Assembly (NCBI GenBank): GCA_031266315.1
Contig: JAISBG010000348.1
Span: 1-7,154, forward strand
DNA length: 7,154 bases
From: Planctomycetaceae bacterium
Lineage (GTDB): Bacteria; Planctomycetota; Planctomycetia; Pirellulales; Thermoguttaceae
Direction of reading: 5' to 3'
Numbering within the stretch: the stretch's first letter is position 1; each line of letters starts with the position of its first letter. A program made the translations under genes and the position numbers. Positions 5,561 to 7,154 of this stretch are shown piece by piece. The notes beneath the pieces are model-generated. The model worked only from the letters and a program-made list of their open reading frames with translations, had not been told where the DNA came from and did not search any database.

Positions 5561-5612
5561 GGTGTTGCCGTAACAGCAAGAGGTAGGCAACCTTTAAGGG
5601 AACGGCAATACC
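5561..5612 (+). other. Possible leader hairpin of the secreted protein gene
   Basis: GGTGTTGCCGT (5561-5571) pairs with ACGGCAATACC (5602-5612): 10 Watson-Crick pairs plus one position that becomes a G-U pair in RNA. The loop contains a second small stem AGGT/ACCT (5581-5584 with 5590-5593). It would lie close to the 5' end of a transcript from the 5520-5548 promoter. It could equally be another DNA palindrome. Bases 5613-5674 hold nothing recognisable. Confidence 0.45.
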
Positions 5613-5674
5613 GTACAAGGTTTGCTATATTAACTGTATTAATTAATCAACTATCAACTCTCTGCTAAATAATT

Positions 5675-7154
5675 ATGTTCCGACTTATTTTATTATTGGG
5701 TGTTTTATTTTTTTCCGGTTTGGTTTTTGCACAGGAATCGGGTGATGATGGAACGGCAGAAGCAATGTTTGCTGTTACTTCGGGCGAAAAAGAACAACTG
5801 CTCGAAAAAACCGAAAATGCACTCAAATGGTTTCGTTCTCTCAATGTTGCCGATAAACAACGGTTGTCCGCAAAAAATTTCCGTGTTAAAATTTTGCCGC
5901 TCGAACTAATGCAAGCCGCCGCTATTCTCAAACAGAAAGAGCAACCCGATATGGCAAGAATGGTTCGTGAAATATTGCCGTTTCTCCAACCAACGCCGTT
6001 GGAGTGTTTTGAAATTCAGGAACGGCTCGGAACCGAAACTCTCGACTCTTTTCAGCAGGAACGTGAACTCCTCATCGGTGATACGCCGGATTCCGTAACC
6101 CGCATCAAAGACGGCGCAACCCGTTTTCTCAAGGATTTTCTCAATCCTGCCGAAAAATTGGCTCTCTTTCGCGAACCGCAAACTCCAAGCGAAATAATGA
6201 AAGCGGTTGATGTGTTAGTGATTGCTGGACGTCCGGTTTTGATACGGTATTATCTTCAGAAATTTCTTGCCGCCAACGCCGAACCGGAAGAATACGCCCA
6301 AATCGCCGAATCTCTCGGTTCCCGAAAACTCTTGCAAATTGCCAACAATAAAGATTTCACCCCGCAAGGAAGTGAAGCGGTTGCCAAAATTTACGCCGAA
6401 GCCAAAAAGTATTGGCAAGACGAAAAGACGGTTGCCCAATCGCTCGAAGATTGGCAAAACTCCGAAAATGCTCCCAACATCGAACCGCTTCATGCTCTCT
6501 GGAAAGGCAACAATGTTTCCCTTACGCAGTTAATTGAAGAACTCGGCAAAACCCAAGACGAAAACGAAAGAGACGTAATCCTTGTGGTGATTCTTTCCTT
6601 CTCCGTCGAAGGACGTGAATGTCTCGCGGTTGCCCTGAATAGCGATAATGCAAATCTTGTTTTATATGCCGCAATCGGTTTAGCCAGTTTAATTCGCCCC
6701 GAAGAAACGTTTTTACTTTACCCAGCCCTTTTTGCCCCTTCCCCGCTTTCCGACGAACAACGCAACCGAATCTTCGAAACACCGCGCCCTCATAAACTCA
6801 AATTCCCAACTTCTGAAGATGCTGCCGCCGAACTTTACACGCGCGCCAACGATTACTTCGATAGAAAACGTTCCCTTAAAGCGGAATTCGACGGTTTTGT
6901 CCGGTTCTGGAACTGGGACGAAAAGGAAAAGAAACCCAAATATATCCGAATGTTGTTGCCGGCAGCGTATCGGCTTTTCGCTTACCGTTACGCCGAACAA
7001 GCCTACCGGATTAAGCCGGAAATTCGGAATATTCAACGGCTGTATCTGACAACCCTTTTTGAACGTACCGCTTATCTCAACGGTCTTGATACGCCGCTCG
7101 ATCCAAACAAAACCGGTTTAACCGAAATTGTCGCCAAAACCGAACCGCAACCAA
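5675..7154 (+). CDS. Secreted helical-repeat-like protein, N-terminal 493 residues (incomplete)
   Basis: The frame stays open to the end of the window. An in-frame TAA at 5666-5668 lies just before the ATG, and that start gives a clean signal peptide: MFR, a hydrophobic run (4-17), then VFA with likely cleavage after Ala19, so the product is probably exported to the periplasm. The mature part is rich in charged, helix-forming sequence. Segments such as PSEIMKAVDVLVIAGRPVLI (171-190), IAESLGSRKLLQIAN (210-224) and LVLYAAIGLASLI (328-340) resemble the helical and HEAT-like repeat regions of large planctomycete secreted proteins. No catalytic motif or metal site is visible. No Shine-Dalgarno precedes the start. 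The missing C-terminus could carry the functional domain, so I assign no activity. That this is a real gene is strongly supported by its length and the signal peptide. Confidence 0.85.
   Translation, partial: MFRLILLLGVLFFSGLVFAQESGDDGTAEAMFAVTSGEKEQLLEKTENALKWFRSLNVADKQRLSAKNFRVKILPLELMQAAAILKQKEQPDMARMVREILPFLQPTPLECFEIQERLGTETLDSFQQERELLIGDTPDSVTRIKDGATRFLKDFLNPAEKLALFREPQTPSEIMKAVDVLVIAGRPVLIRYYLQKFLAANAEPEEYAQIAESLGSRKLLQIANNKDFTPQGSEAVAKIYAEAKKYWQDEKTVAQSLEDWQNSENAPNIEPLHALWKGNNVSLTQLIEELGKTQDENERDVILVVILSFSVEGRECLAVALNSDNANLVLYAAIGLASLIRPEETFLLYPALFAPSPLSDEQRNRIFETPRPHKLKFPTSEDAAAELYTRANDYFDRKRSLKAEFDGFVRFWNWDEKEKKPKYIRMLLPAAYRLFAYRYAEQAYRIKPEIRNIQRLYLTTLFERTAYLNGLDTPLDPNKTGLTEIVAKTEPQP

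Noticed and set aside
5906..7036. Four minus-strand open frames and two extra plus-strand frames (6267-6533, 6732-7049)
   Set aside because: They lie opposite or inside the long secreted-protein frame, and their composition (runs of Arg, Phe and Gly, or Pro, Asn and Lys) is that of shadow frames.

Overview
The window is AT-rich bacterial DNA that reads as Planctomycetota. This assignment is an inference from memory of protein families. The evidence is a ClpS paralogue with the planctomycete-type 'EVDSRGRA' segment, a lipoprotein resembling a family I know only from planctomycetes, an ABC permease with a soluble C-terminal extension, and a secreted helical-repeat-like protein. The low GC content and wide repeat-filled spacers would fit a host-associated or gut lineage, but this cannot be settled here.

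Layout, all genes on the + strand. Bases 1-97 hold the last residues of an ABC transporter ATPase. After a repeat-filled spacer comes its likely partner, an 820-residue two-halved ABC-2-type permease (440-2902). A second repeat-filled spacer (2903-3496) leads to a compact, probably co-transcribed trio: a lipoprotein (3497-4204), ClpS (4222-4587) and a flavin-reductase-family protein (4636-5127). A third repeat-rich spacer (5128-5674) precedes a secreted protein that runs off the right end (5675 onward).

The most unusual content is in the spacers. A hairpin-rich element of about 141-146 bp occurs three times: reversed at 219-362, forward at 3043-3188 and forward at 5210-5350. Its terminal inverted repeats (GGTGGGC...GCCCACC) and at least two internal stems change sequence between copies while keeping base pairing. 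Copies 1 and 2 also share about 140 bp of left flank, beginning inside the 3' end of the ATPase gene, so the permease gene sits between two direct repeats. The inner element lies in opposite orientations in those two flanks. Copy 1 is additionally bracketed by a perfect 19-bp inverted repeat. I read this as a family of small non-coding, MITE-like elements.

Functionally, the ATPase and permease should form one membrane exporter. The trio does not form an obvious pathway: ClpS feeds substrates to a Clp protease, while the lipoprotein has no known role. The last gene has a good sigma-70-like promoter candidate and a possible leader hairpin.
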